DNA of 64,000 nucleotides, from contig JACEEZ010020928.1 in assembly GCA_016584305.1 (NCBI GenBank), positions 15,001 to 79,000 on the forward strand, given 5' to 3'. Both the position numbers and the translations under genes were made by a program. This DNA is from Chionoecetes opilio. Taxonomy: Eukaryota; Arthropoda; Malacostraca; Decapoda; Majidae. This document shows, piece by piece, positions 9,967-20,929 of the stretch (its first letter is position 1; each line of letters starts with the position of its first letter). The notes under the pieces are model-generated. The model was not told where the DNA came from, made no database searches, and worked only from the letters and a program-made list of their open reading frames with translations.

Positions 9967-10448
9967 TAAGGAAAGTAGAACAAGGTGTTCCTAGACAAGA
10001 TGTATATCGATATAAGATATATAAGATATATGTAAGATATATACATATTATATATTATATTATATATATACATATTATATGTAAGATACATATATAAGAT
10101 ATATGTCGGGAATTTAACATCGGCAAGACGACTGTGGTGGACATTTTAAAGTCCAAAGAGAACTTGTTCAAGTTTTATGCTGGTACAGAAACTAATGACG
10201 GAAATTCACAAGTGACTTGGGATGATGCACAACAAGGTTTAGAAAAATTCATTTCCTTCATGGAAACAAGGAATGAATTCACAACTCAGGAAGTCATGAA
10301 CCAGTATATGTTGCACTCCAGGTTTCTAAGCTATAGAAGAGCATCATCAAAGCAGTTAACCTTGCAGGAAACATTCAAGAGAGCTGCCAGGCAAATACCT
10401 ACACCAACCAGTACACCTGTACATTATATTCTTTATTATATTTATTAA
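9967..10448 (+). pseudogene. pogo/Tigger transposase, rest of HTH plus C-terminal tail, DDE domain missing
   Basis: After the DIRS end the frame gives KKVEQGVPRQDVY. An AT-dinucleotide expansion (about 9,995-10,105) then interrupts it, and it resumes as EFNIGKTTVVDILKSKENL, the second half of a CENP-B-type helix-turn-helix. Next comes a segment with WDDAQQGLEKFISFMETRN and QLTLQETFK, matching the tail seen after the DDE domain in Tigger/Jerky proteins (an acidic helix, then KQTTLDKFF-like residues). No DDE domain is present, so HTH and tail are joined by an internal deletion. The frame stops at about 10,448. An inverted, noisier copy lies at 32,340-32,680. Confidence 0.6.
9995..10105. repeat. 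AT-rich dinucleotide/ataag microsatellite
   Basis: An imperfect run of (TA)n and gatatata units that interrupts the pogo transposase reading. It recurs inverted at 32,690-32,775. Confidence 0.8.
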
Positions 10449-10567
10449 ATTATGTACATCCGAACATCCGACTATTCCAATCATCCGACCTACCTTCGGT
10501 CCCCCCAAGGTCGGATAACTAATACATAGCTGTAGTACTGAAATTCATTTCCTCTTTTTTCTCTCTC

Positions 10568-11422
10568 TGTAAGTTATTAGCGTACTGGTTATATTATATG
10601 TACGTGTTAATCGATACTAATACAGTATGTCTGAGTGTGTGTGTGTCTTGTACTGGCGCCTAGCGGATGCTGAGTGCTGACACCTTATGATGAGGTTATG
10701 TTGACGAAGTATCACGCCATGGCCCATAAGGATGACGTGAACAATCAACCTGGTGTCTTGATGCAACACGTAGACACCTCGCCCTGGTTCCAGACTACAC
10801 ACACAAGTTGTGTGTGTATCATCTCAGCGCTCTGCCCAAGGATGATGACGCTGATGAGAGTGCAACAGACCTGAGAGACATGTCCACCGGAACCTGTCAG
10901 TTCCGGCCTCCTTTCCTTATATGCTGCAACTGGCCGGAGAGGGGACAGAACACGGAGAGCTACCAGGAGACGCGTTAAAGCCTTGCGCTCCTATTCACGA
11001 ACACCTTCTGGGGTCTTTATGTGTGTACCCCACACCTGGGGTGTTGGAGTACCTGTCACGTCATTAACTGTTCCCGGCATCCGTACTCTAGACATTAGTT
11101 CATTGGCCGACAACGAACTGCGTGACATTATTATTGTATAAAACCTTAACAAGTGTACATATGTATTAATATATATTGTTTGTAGAATATTGTCTTTACT
11201 CGAATTCCCTTGGCCACTAAAGAAATACTTTAAATTAAATAAGAACCGCTCGACCCGTTTAGCCCATACATACCACGTATTGATGTGTACCTCTGGGCAA
11301 CGAAGCAAGTTCACCAGCCCGTCAAGAGGGCATCATCCGGCAATCACCCTACAGGTTAGTCAACCAGTATCAACATGGAGTGAACCGTTACCCGTAAAAT
11401 AAACCCTACTAAGGAAGGGAAA
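10568..11422 (+). repeat. LARD-like element 5' LTR (left arm)
   Basis: Matches 14,628-15,698 from tatcgtactggtta through cgtaaaataacc...actaag. The second copy is longer because of a 200-bp TA tract (15,243-15,450) at the place where this copy has only atatgtattaatatata. Confidence 0.75.
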
Positions 11423-11617
11423 ATAATTGGTGAATTAAGCGGGAATGAGCTACATTTAAAAACAAATCACGCATAGGGTTGCGTTACAAGACATAATGGT
11501 AATGTCGTAACATAAAAAAGCGACAACGGTGGTATGTGGCAAACATTAAAATTGTAATATAAGTTACGTGCCTTAAGTGAATAACGGACGAGTACATACT
11601 AATTAATACACGTGAAG

Positions 11618-11969
11618 AAGGGGGAAATATACCATGATGCAAGTGAACAAGTTAAACAAAAGGTAGCTTGGGAGGAGGACAGGCGAGAGGATAAGAGAGT
11701 TGAGAAGATTGCTCAATTCATGCTGTTTCAAAACCTGCACCTCGAGGAAGCGAGTCAGCACTCCTCACTGCCCAAGCCCATCCACACAAATTCTGTATAG
11801 AGGACAGGAGGACAAGATTCTCTGCATTAACTGCTCTGGACAAACAGATTTTTTTCAAGAGGACAAGAAACAACGAGGAGAGAACGCGTGGAAGAAGAGG
11901 TTATCAAGAGGACGAGGACAAGACGTGCAGGTTTATATGGCACAGACGGAGGGACAAGATTTGAATTAG
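11618..11969 (+). CDS. Short open frames in LARD interior, unidentified
   Basis: The inverted copy on the right arm has a 109-codon frame (31,112 to 30,783, minus) starting MAKCTVNKGTWERQARDKRV. Here the same stretch is split in two frames (11,612-11,800 and 11,700-11,969). The residues are basic and rich in Arg, Lys and Ser (RKRVSTSSL, KKRFLKRTRTRRARF). I recognise no domain. It could be a remnant of gag or chance coding. Position just after the putative primer-binding site is where gag would start. Confidence 0.3.
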
Positions 11970-12057
11970 TATAAGAAGGCAGGGCGATGAGTAGGGACAA
12001 CTAGCCGATCATTTAATTCCAATACTTCCAATTAGCAAACTCCTTGTAAACAGGCCA

Positions 12058-12145
12058 GACAGCGCCACTCAGCCAGCCTAAGCCTTGCAGCCAGCCTACA
12101 GCCTTGCAGCCAGCCTCCACAGCTTTGCAGCCAGCCAGAATTGCA
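12058..12145. repeat. Minisatellite of 17-19 bp
   Basis: About four tandem units of ttgcagccagcctacagc. It recurs as gctggctgcaagg-type units on the inverted arm at 30,595-30,680. Confidence 0.8.
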
Positions 12146-12517
12146 GCCGGACAAGCCAGCGCGACAGCCCGTTAGTCATCATTCCTCACATCGTGTAACA
12201 ACGCCCTTGGAGAAAGCCTTATGATTTCAGCAGTACGGGATGGACTGCCTTTGCTGAATCCACACAAGTTAGTGAGTAAAACAACATCTAGCTGAACCTT
12301 ACATGAGACATATTTTAAAACTCCACTCGTTTACATAAACTAACACTTAGTGGTGAGATATGGTATTTTCACATTTGTTTTTGCTTAAATAGCCATGTGA
12401 AAGGAATTTCAATAATGAATTTGTGTTATTTTCTAAAGATGTTTTTAAATATGAGTACGCTAATATTTCAAATTTTTTGTAATTCTTAATAATGTGTACC
12501 TTCCCTTATATGTAATA
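12146..12517. other. Interior of LARD element, no identified feature
   Basis: AT-rich sequence with no frame over 60 codons and no family resemblance. It is mirrored at 30,190-30,590. Confidence 0.5.
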
Positions 12518-13156
12518 CTAGCCGCAAAGCGCCCTCCGGGCGAACTTTTTTGGCTAGCTCCTGCGAAGGGCTATTGGTGGGCCCTCGGCCCACCACTGTG
12601 GTCACCGACTCTCCAGATGCCACTTCTAACTTTCCTGAAATCATGGCTGTAGAAAATGGATATATTAACGCAAACCCATTCACATCACCCCCAACCCATT
12701 CACTTCACCATTACCCATCACTCCCACCATTACCAATCACCCCCACCAATTCACTCACCATTACCCATCACCACACCACCTATTCACTCACCCATTACCA
12801 TCCACCCCATCTATTCCCTTCCACCCATCACCCACCCACCCATCACCCCAAACCATTACCCATCACCCCACCCATTCAACACCCATTACCCACACCCTAC
12901 ATCAAGGCTTCCTCAATTTCGCAACCCACTTTTTTTCACAATTACGCTATAGGCTGCTTAAAAAAAAAGAAGAAAAAACGTGATCGGATCCATCTCATAA
13001 GTGGGCTTAAAACCTACCCCTGTCAACCTGCGTGCAAAAATGTGGTATTGAGGGATTCCGCCACGGGGGCGGAACCTATACCACACACACCACACACAAC
13101 ACACACACACACCAGACATACACAAAACACACACTTTCGCTTTTATTAATTATCGA
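12518..13156 (-). mobile_element. Non-autonomous Helitron-like element (left arm)
   Basis: On the minus strand the element starts with TC followed by a short AT stretch and aaaagcgaaagtgtgtg. It ends with a GC hairpin (gcccggagggcgc...gcggc) directly before CTAG, and the 5' TC and 3' hairpin-CTRR are Helitron hallmarks. It sits between A and T of the host with no target duplication. The body holds a minisatellite of cccattcac/attacccatc units (about 12,680-12,900) and a GT/CA tract near the 5' end. There is no Rep/helicase gene. The inverted copy is 29,494-30,186. Confidence 0.7.
12680..12900. repeat. Minisatellite inside the Helitron-like element
   Basis: Irregular tandem units of cccattcact and accattacccatcac, roughly 10-30 bp. 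It is mirrored at 29,775-30,030 with different unit number. The open frames seen here are products of this repeat, not genes. Confidence 0.8.
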
Positions 13157-14627
13157 TATATATTCAATTCCCTTCTTGAATTGCTCTTAAAATCCAGGAG
13201 ATGGGAGATAATAGTTAATTAATTAATAGTTTTACTTATGAATTTATGATCTTAAACAAAAGTTAGATGTGAGGAATTATTTGTAGTATGTATAGTTATA
13301 GCAGATGTACATCTAGTCTCGGAGGAAGCAAGGAAATGACAGTAGAGGAAGTTAACCTTTTGTTTGCGGAAGGAACTCTTGAATTGAGGGATGAATGTAA
13401 TCACCTCCGAGTACCTCCGTGGCTAACTAAAAATAACCTACTGCACCTCAGATACTCTCCTCTACTAACTCGAAGTCTAATGTCTAACACATCCGTTGCA
13501 GTAGTTATTTTTTTGCCCCCTGCGAGACTCTCCTCAGGCCACTAGTGCTATACCGCCAAGTTTATCTCCAGGAAATAATATGTTTTGTCCATGTAAGGAT
13601 ATTATAACACAAAAGCTATAGTTTAGCAGCCAAGTGGCTACAGGCACTCTGTCAAAGGAGGTTAATTAATGCCATTGGCATCCTTATGCACATTTATGGT
13701 TTAGAATACGCCTAGCTGAAGGCAGCTCTTCATCATTCTTAGAGAATGAATAAATAAAATACATTACTCTCTGATATGCCATGCCTATACATGAATATAT
13801 GACTTAAATGCATAGCTGAACGTGAAAAATTCATTATACAGCACCGGAGTCAGATTTTTATAGCTGAGATGCCGTACCCGTAATAATAGGATTCATAAAT
13901 AACAAAATAAAATTATTAAATAAAACTAATAAACTCTTAGAAGCAGCAAAATGCCAATGTCAAGGGAAGTTACTGCCATGTGCACTCCAGCACAACATTT
14001 TGATTGAGTTATAATACTATTTGAAAGCTGAAAATCAGTTCCTATCACTTAAGGTGTTGAAAATAATAATATGCATATCTTAATGTTGTGATAATTTTTT
14101 AGTACGACCGGAGTCAGATTTTTATAGCATTACAAGCCGTATTCTACCCATAAGTTTAAAGAAGCAGGTCTTAAAATATAAAAATAGATAAATACTGCCA
14201 GTGTATACTCACGTTCTCAAGGCCCCTGCTGTGTTTTACCTTACTCCACACTTCGCTGTTATTAAGTGACTACGCGGTGAGAGTTTTTGGCAAACGCACT
14301 TCTTAATATTTGCAGAGATAATTAAACACATTTTGCTAACAGCTTTGAGTCATTTATATTCTAATAACTATGTTAGATTCTGTTGAAGTATTTCCCAGTT
14401 TATTGATGTCCTTAATGCACTGTTCCTTATATCATTACACCTGTTATACCAAACATTTGGTGGGATTCCTGTTTGCTTATGTTGTCATGTAAACCCTCCC
14501 TTGTAAGGTACTTTGTAAGGATTGTGCAACACTGAGAATTCGGTATAAGATACACAACGATGTACACCCAGTTAGGTATACATGTCTTTATACAATGCGA
14601 GGACGCCATTGTTATAAGGGGCGGAAG
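13157..14627. other. Interior of LARD element, no identified coding region
   Basis: AT-rich sequence. The only longish frame (13,288-13,545) has no recognised domain and is not preserved in the inverted copy. Two blocks around accggagtcagatttttatagc (13,843 and 14,106) are similar to each other. It is mirrored at 28,000-29,490. Confidence 0.5.
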
Positions 14628-15331
14628 TGATATTATCGTACTGGTTAATTATATGTAGTGTTTAATCGATAGTAATACAGTATGTCTGAGTGTGTGTGTG
14701 TTTGTACTGGCGCCTAGCGGATGCTGAGTGCTGAAACCTTCTGAGAGGTTATAGTTGACGAAGTATTCAACGCATGGCCATAAGGATTGGACGGGACTAA
14801 TCAACTGGTGTTTCATGAAAACGTAGACACCTCGCCCTGCGTTCCAGACTACACCACACAAGTTGACTACCTGGACCTGGTCAGACTAACACATTCTGAC
14901 TACAATCTCAGCGCTATGACCCAAGGATGATGACGCTGCCGGAGAGTGCAACAGGCCTGAGAGGACATGTCCACCGGACCTGTCAGTTTCCGCCTCCTTT
15001 CTTCTATGCTGCAACTGGCCGGAGAGGGACAGAACACGGAGAGCTACAGGAGATCGTTAGCTTGCGCTCCTACTCACGACACACCTTCCTGGGTGTCTGT
15101 TGTACCCCACACCTGGGGTGTGGAGTACCTTGTCACGTCATTAACTGTTCCCGGCTCTGTCTCATAGCCATTAGTTTCATTGGCCGTTACTTAACGGACT
15201 GCGGACATTATTATTGTATAAACCTTCACAAGTGTACCACTATATACTAATATAATATATAATCTATATATCTATATATATAGATATATATATTATATAT
15301 ATTATATATATATATATTATATATATATATA

Positions 15332-15367
<36 letters not shown>

Positions 15368-15698
15368 ATATAATATTATATATATATATATTATATCTAT
15401 ATATATATATATTATATATATATATATTTTCATATATATAGTATATAATATATATCGTTTGTAGAATATTGTCTTACTCGAATCCTTTGGCACTAAAGAA
15501 ACTTATAATTAAGTAAGAAAACCGCCACACGTTTAGCCATACATATCCACTTTATTGAGTGTACATCTGGGCAACGAAGCAAAGTTACAGCCCGTCAAGA
15601 GGGGCATCATTCCGGCAATCACCACTACCAGGTTAGTCAACCAGTATCAACAGGAGTGAACCGTTACCCGTAAAATAACCATACTAAGAAGGGTAACA
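14628..15698 (+). repeat. LARD-like element 3' LTR (left arm)
   Basis: Direct repeat of 10,568-11,422, starting tgatattatcgtactgg after a purine stretch and ending gaagggtaaca. It carries the (TA)n tract 15,243-15,450. Confidence 0.75.
15243..15450. repeat. (TA)n microsatellite in LTR
   Basis: About 200 bp of imperfect TA/ATAT. The inverted LTR has an equivalent tract at 27,005-27,240. Confidence 0.9.
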
Positions 15699-17450
15699 CT
15701 GTATGTATATTATCTGTATTTAAATTAATAGTAATAAAGTTCCATTTCTTTTCTCTTTTATCCGTCTCTATATGTATGCATCGACATTTAATAGTTCTGA
15801 AGTTTATTTCCTCTTTTTTTTTTTCACTGTGTATGACTAAATGTGTGTTTGGGTTGTTTGTTTTGGCTGTGTGCATGCCCTCAGGCGAAATTAAATTATT
15901 ATTTTAATATTATTATTATTATCATCTCATTACTATTTTATCAATCGGGAGGGAAAGGAATCGAGAGAATAGAAAACATGGCAGCCGCTGGGGCTGTGGC
16001 GACGCGTACTATAGGAAATGGATCGTGCACTCCGCGACCTGTTATTCCCTAGTTATAGTCACAGTGGCCCAGAGTTGCATGAAGGCCCGCGGCTGGGGTC
16101 ACGAGGAGGTCACCCATCAGAGGGTCACGGCGCCCGGGTGTGTGCATGCGTCCTCCAGGGCCTGTGGGATCACGGACGCACGAAAGGACTGACCTGGGAT
16201 TCCCCTCGCTTAAATCAAGTGTATTCATTACCATGTTTAGCAGTCAAGCCGCCGCCCGTGGCTGTCACGGATCAGACTGTGGCTGGCCAAAAGCGTTCCA
16301 TCCTACGTTTTGTAGGTAGAAAAAAATAACGTCAAAAAAAAGCATCAGCAGCAGCAGTATGTACCACTCTCCTAACCCCGTCCTCTTAAAATACCCTTGC
16401 ACTCGTAATATACCTATTTTCACCATCCACCTACAGCTTTCCGCTTCCATCTTTCGTCCCTTGCTCGAGCGGACATAATCCCAAAGCCACACACTCTTAC
16501 AGCCATCACTTTTGAGTGTTGAGCTTTGGTAAGATGGATTTTTTGTTTTATTATAATACGGGAGTCGTCTAGCAGTCACGTTGCGTGTCTCGGTGTGAAA
16601 CCACCGCCGATCTTACACTGCAATCACACTCGCTAAATCGCGTCGCTATATACCCCTCATATTTTGTTCTACCTTGGGGGGGGGCGGGGGGGGGGCGGTA
16701 AAAGATCTTCTGCAACCGTCGAGGTGGCCTAAAACACCAACATACTTGTCCATTTAACTCTACCTTCGATTGCAAGTGCATCGGAGGACACAGGGGCCTT
16801 TATGAGCCTTCATGAGCCTCTAATCACAGGCGTTCACTGTAAAAATCCTTCCTACACCCCCACAGGCGAGGCCAACCATCACAGCCCTCAGTGAGCCAGA
16901 GATACCATACCAGACCTGGAGGTCCATGCCCACAGCGCAATAGAAACCAAAGTAAAATAGGGATATGCATCTAGGGGACAAATGCAAAAAAATTAATTAA
17001 TAATCACGTCGCAAGGAAATATATAATCAGAACATGTTGTTGTTCAATGTTGAACTATGCCAATGTCACATCAGAATCAGACGTACTAATAAATACTACT
17101 AAAGACGTAATTATGGACGGAAAATGGGTAATACATTAACCCATTCCCTCAAATTATCTGACGCTGTGAATATGTTTTCTATTTAGTGCACATCCAACCC
17201 ATTCAAAATTGTAACCAAAGAGAACCATTCAAAATTGTTAACTAAAGAGAATTAGACTTAAATAATAATTGTTATTGAATTCAAAAAGAAAATGGGGAAA
17301 CTGTATTACCGAAATGTGGACGGTTTTTGTAAAGGTGCTGTTCCGGCACGTTGCGTGTGCACTACACCGTGGGGGCCTCTACTGATATCGCAGGATTGCG
17401 ATAATGCCCTTGTGCAGGGGACGTTGCGTTATGCGGACGTTTAACTTATG
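15699..17450. other. Unidentified DNA between LARD element and SINE (left arm)
   Basis: No recognisable gene. It contains a GC-richer patch (15,960-16,300) with a 103-codon frame at 16,018-16,329 that is disrupted in the inverted copy (26,100-26,460), so I do not call it a gene. A run of G broken by single C lies at 16,674-16,699, mirrored as C-runs at 25,686-25,714. The repeat content elsewhere is unclear. Confidence 0.5.
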
Positions 17451-17499
17451 ACATGCTGGAGTATTACCTCCATTTAACTACAGACAGTCGGAGTGGTGG

Positions 17500-17705
17500 C
17501 TTCCTCATGCACATAGAGAACACGGTACTTCACCCCATGAAAGCGGAGTCACAACCCCGGCTAACATCTGGAACCATTATACTGGGTGGACAGGGGCTCG
17601 GGTGTAAAGAGAACGCCCCATCTGTCTCGTCCTGGCCGGAATTCGAACCCCTGATATATCAATGTAGAAATGAAGCGCGCTACCACTGCGCCACAGGCTA
17701 CCCGG
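17500..17705 (-). repeat. tRNA-derived SINE (left arm, minus)
   Basis: The minus strand starts with a tRNA-like head: an A-box within gtggcgcagtggtagcgc and a B-box ggttcgaattcc (bases 17,703 to about 17,640). A body of about 130 bp follows with acccgagccctgtccaccc and ccggggttgtgactcc. The internal RNA polymerase III promoter boxes identify it as a SINE rather than a functional tRNA, since the cloverleaf is degenerate. It is mirrored at 24,669-24,878. Confidence 0.75.
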
Positions 17706-17807
17706 TTAATGCTCATGGCAAGTAGTAGTGGTTGTTGCAATCACGCAGTGTTTGAGGCGGTCTCTCGCTTTGTTAGTGTTTTGGTGAGTTTGTTGCGGAC
17801 ATGAAAC

Positions 17808-18238
17808 AGGGCCCGGATTATAAGGGGGCAAAGGGGGCAAATTGCCCGGGCCCCCTTGGCCTGAGGGGCCCCCAGACTTCCGGACTTCCTTTATAAAAAA
17901 ATGAAATAATTAATAGAAATTGTTTCATTATTATAACCAAAAAAACTGTGGGGGAATCAGAAAATAAAAGACAGTGAATTTATATCACTATATGGGCCTA
18001 TATACAAACTCAAAATTGTAGTCAAATGTATCTTAGTGATAAATTGAGAAATTAAAATCAGACGTCTTCTTGGGAACCCTAACATTGTTTTTTTCTCGGA
18101 AAAATAGGTTATTATTAATTTTAGCTTCATCTTATATTTGTCAAGTAATTAAATTATAGGTTGAGGGGCCCCCGAACCTCCCCCCCCCCCTCACCCCCAA
18201 GTGCCCGGGCCCACCAAGGTCTAAATCGGACCTGGAAA
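17808..18238. mobile_element. hAT-type MITE (left arm)
   Basis: Terminal inverted repeats begin cagggcccggatt and end ctaaatcggacctgg, with a longer subterminal inverted block of gggggcaaattgcccgggccc. The middle is AT-rich and non-coding. The cagggccggatttag-type end is a widespread hAT signature. Flanks contain an 8-bp-like duplication that is clearer in the inverted copy at 24,152-24,568 (ttcatgtc on both sides). Confidence 0.75.
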
Positions 18239-19084
18239 TGAAGGGATTTGATGGGGTGGACATGGATGGTGCAAGATGAGAATAAAATTAATCTAGTTTC
18301 CTTTGCAGTAACCATTGTCAAAACTGCCTACAGACATTTTCTCGGAATAAGACGCATACTTTAACATTTCATTCGCTCGTCATTCTACGACCACAGAAAT
18401 TCATATTTTTTACCTTACAATCTGGCTTTGGAAATACATCCAAAGAAAAAAAAAAGAGTATCAGTACCGTAGATAAAACTATAGTCGCCACCTGCATAAT
18501 GTCGCCAGGCTAAATATATTACGATGACTAGCATCACTAATGATTTGTATGTGCCACTGAAGATGATAAACAGTAGTTTATATTCTGGACTGTACAATCT
18601 AACCTGTTTCAGTGTAGTGTTATGCTTTTTTTGCAAGTATATACGGTTCAAATTTCGCTCCCGTTTTTTTTTTCGGGCGGACGACGAAGGCGGGAGCACC
18701 AAAACACTCGGAACATATACATACTAGCTGGTGATCTTAGTGTAGGTTCGCCACTCGGTTGATATTTTTGTATTGTTCAATTTATAGCCTTAATTATGAC
18801 AAGATTGAAGACACAATGAAACGACTCGCAAGATAGCCCCTTCTAACTTTCCTGAAATCATGGATGTAGAAATGTAAGTATTATAATGCCACCAAAAGTC
18901 TATACATCGATAAAAACGTTGTCCTGGCGACTTTAGTGTTATCTACGGTTGTGATTTTTATACGTTATAAGGAACATTTCTTATCATCTTAAACCAAATC
19001 AAGCGATGGTGAAGGGATGTAAATTCCACGAGAAAGACAGAAGGCAGAGAAGAGCCACAGTATTCAGCCTGTGTGGAGTATGCG
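18239..19084. other. Unidentified DNA (left arm)
   Basis: Contains a short ctttcctgaaatcatgg(a)tgtag motif (18,842-18,870) that also occurs in the Helitron-like element (12,630-12,652) and again at 23,480, so the segment probably includes pieces of a related element. It is mirrored at 23,265-24,150. No gene seen. Confidence 0.45.
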
Positions 19085-19395
19085 CTTCCTCTGGTAGCCA
19101 GTGGCGCAGTGGTAGCGCGCTCAGTTCACAATCGAGAGGTACTGGCATTGCTGGGTTCGAATCCCGGCCAGCGAGGCAGGAGGGCGGTTCTCCTAAACCC
19201 GAGCCCTGCTACCCAGCGTGAATGGGTTCCAGGTGTAGCGGGGGTTGGACCCGCTTCCTGGGGTAAAGTACCGGTGTACTGGCCATGCCAGGATGCTTTG
19301 TTTTGGCCGACCAGGCGACATTCTGAGAAGATAAAGGCCACTGTTGTTCGCTCAACAAACATCCCTCTATTTCTACACCCGGAGCTAGTGGGTTA
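19085..19395 (+). repeat. tRNA-derived SINE (left arm, plus)
   Basis: The head gccagtggcgcagtggtagc holds an A-box and ctgggttcgaatcccggcc holds a B-box. The body contains acccgagccctgctaccc and accggtgtactggccatgcc, shared with the SINE at 17,500-17,705, and the tail runs to about 19,395. It is mirrored at 22,945-23,243. This is a SINE and not a functional tRNA gene: there is no CCA-side acceptor pairing and the body is 200 bp longer. Confidence 0.8.
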
Positions 19396-19820
19396 ATTAC
19401 GGTATCGAGACATGGCCAGTAGCGGAACCCTGGTTTCTATGGGCACCGAAGCTGATGGCGGAGCGACTGCAATGACGTCACAGCCTCGACAGCGAATCAC
19501 AATTGGAAAAACAATGTGCCAGCCAATCAGATTGTGTCTCAAACGTGTCAGCCAATCACAAGGCAGCAGCTGCGGCCTGCATTTCAAGGCGTTGTATTTA
19601 TTCATTTTCTAGGGTTTAGTCCATCATCTTAATCCCCTGTGTCACCTCCATTGCTTCAACACATGTTTCTACATCCACATACACGCGGGTAACCACGTCG
19701 GTGGTTTGACTTCTTGTATTCTAGCTATTAATTATTCCTTCAGGAGAATAGGGCGCTCTTTCTTCTTGTGATCTTTTTCGATTGATATCTATCTATTCGT
19801 AGCTCGCCTCCTTTAGTGTT
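19315..19820 (+). repeat. Direct repeat unit 1 (0.5 kb)
   Basis: From gcgacattctgagaagat to the ctattaattattcctt...ttcttctt region this segment recurs in the same orientation at 20,333-20,830. Shared internal landmarks include tgacgtcacagcctcg, gccagccaatcagattgtg and gcggcctgcattt. CCAAT-like (ccaatca) and CRE-like (tgacgtca) boxes occur in both copies. The pair could be LTRs of a small TRIM element or a segmental duplication. Confidence 0.65.
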
Positions 19821-20332
19821 GGGGGAAGCACCACCCCAGGAGAGTTTGGGTCACAAACCCCCAGCTAACACCGGTACCTTCACTGCTGGGTGACAAGGGC
19901 TCGGGGGTTAAAAAGGAAAAGTTGGCAAGGACACAGAACATTCAGTCTGCTTACGGAAAAAAAACGCCGTGCGTGGGTGTTGGCATCGCTATGTCGCTAC
20001 CGCGCGGGTTGAGAGGCCACAGCTCACCACTCTTGTCCATCACCCCAAAACAATATCACCACAAGCGGCTGGGTTGTGATATGGCCAACTTTTGTTGTAT
20101 ATTGCCCCTGTTCAGTCTGGAGTCAGAAATATCATATATAATCAATTTATGAGTATGTTTTTTTTTTTTAAATGTAATTGGCGTCCTCAAGCACCACCCT
20201 ATAGGCAGTTGCCTTGTTTTAACAACTTACGTCTTTAAGTAGTCATCAATATCCCGGAAACCAAAAAAGCTGATGACAGTTGCCTAAGTGTTTAATGCAT
20301 GGACGTAGCGTCTGCGGGAATATGGCCCAGGG

Positions 20333-20830
20333 CGACATTCAGAGAGAGTTAATGGCCACGGTTGTTCGCTCAACAACACCCCTCTATTTGCACACCCCAG
20401 CGTTTAGTGGGTTACAGATACGAGGGACATGGCAGGGGCGGATACATGGTTGGCTGATAGGTGAGTGGCTGAGGACTACATGACGTCACAGCCTCGCCAG
20501 CGAATCACAATGTGTAAAAACAAACGTGCCAGCCAATCAGATTGTGTTCAAACGTGTTAGCACTCACAATGCAGCATTCCGTCGGCCTGCATTTTCAAGG
20601 TGTGTAATTTATTTCTATTCTCTAGGCTTATTCCATCATACTCATCCCCTGGTCACCTCCAGTCGCTTAAACACTTGTTTCTACCTCCACATACCACGGC
20701 GGGTCAGACACCGGTGGCTTGTACTCCTTGATTCTAGCTATTAATTATTCCTTACGAAGTAACGAGCCGCTTCTTCTTCCTCTGGACCCTTTTCGGTAAT
20801 GTATCGCTCGTAGAATACGTAGTCACAAGG
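20333..20830 (+). repeat. Direct repeat unit 2 (0.5 kb)
   Basis: Second copy of 19,315-19,820. The 0.5 kb between the copies includes a SINE-body fragment (19,845-19,905). Both units are mirrored at about 21,480-21,960 and 22,500-22,995. Confidence 0.65.
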
Positions 20831-20929
20831 AGGGATGAATGGGCAGGTGGTTGAGCATGGTGGTACACGCCCAAAAGGAGAAAAAGGTAAACCATGACCT
20901 GTTGTGTGCCACGAACGCATTTCAGGTAC

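Larger units (their letters stand above)
315..10525 (+). mobile_element. pogo/Tigger-like DNA transposon, internally deleted and split by a DIRS element
   Basis: The two halves flank the DIRS insertion. The left half runs from about 315 to 679 and holds repeated catccgac motifs followed by the transposase start. The right half runs from 9,967 to about 10,525 and ends in another catccgac-rich stretch and an aaggtcggataact end, whose reverse complement loosely resembles the left end. The coding part joins an N-terminal CENP-B/Psq-type helix-turn-helix to the C-terminal tail typical of Tigger/Jerky transposases, with no DDE catalytic domain between them, so the element cannot move by itself. Exact termini and the TA target duplication could not be fixed. 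The right half recurs inverted at 32,240-32,815. Confidence 0.6.
10568..15698 (+). mobile_element. Non-coding LTR retroelement (LARD-like), left arm
   Basis: Direct repeats of about 0.85-1.05 kb (10,568-11,422 and 14,628-15,698) flank a 3.2-kb interior. The ends are TG...CA, the 3' repeat is preceded by a purine stretch aaggggcggaag, and the 5' repeat is followed by taattggtgaatt, a plausible primer-binding site. The interior has one short possible gag-like frame but no protease, reverse transcriptase or integrase, so the element depended on another element for movement. It contains a Helitron-like insertion at 12,518-13,156. An inverted copy spans 26,735-32,193. No clear target duplication was found. 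Confidence 0.7.

Noticed and set aside
12550..13149. 199-codon His/Pro/Thr-rich frame, and its mirror at 29,500-30,084
   Set aside because: Translation of the minisatellite in the Helitron-like element. The residue pattern follows the repeat unit.
16018..16329. Possible host exon in the GC-richer patch
   Set aside because: The frame is not kept in the inverted copy (26,100-26,460), there is no domain, and no splice pattern could be supported.
19090..19165. Possible tRNA gene (A- and B-box, here and at 17,640-17,705, 23,170-23,240 and 24,670-24,740)
   Set aside because: The boxes are present, but a full cloverleaf is not. Each is followed by the same 130-200 bp body, so they are SINE heads.
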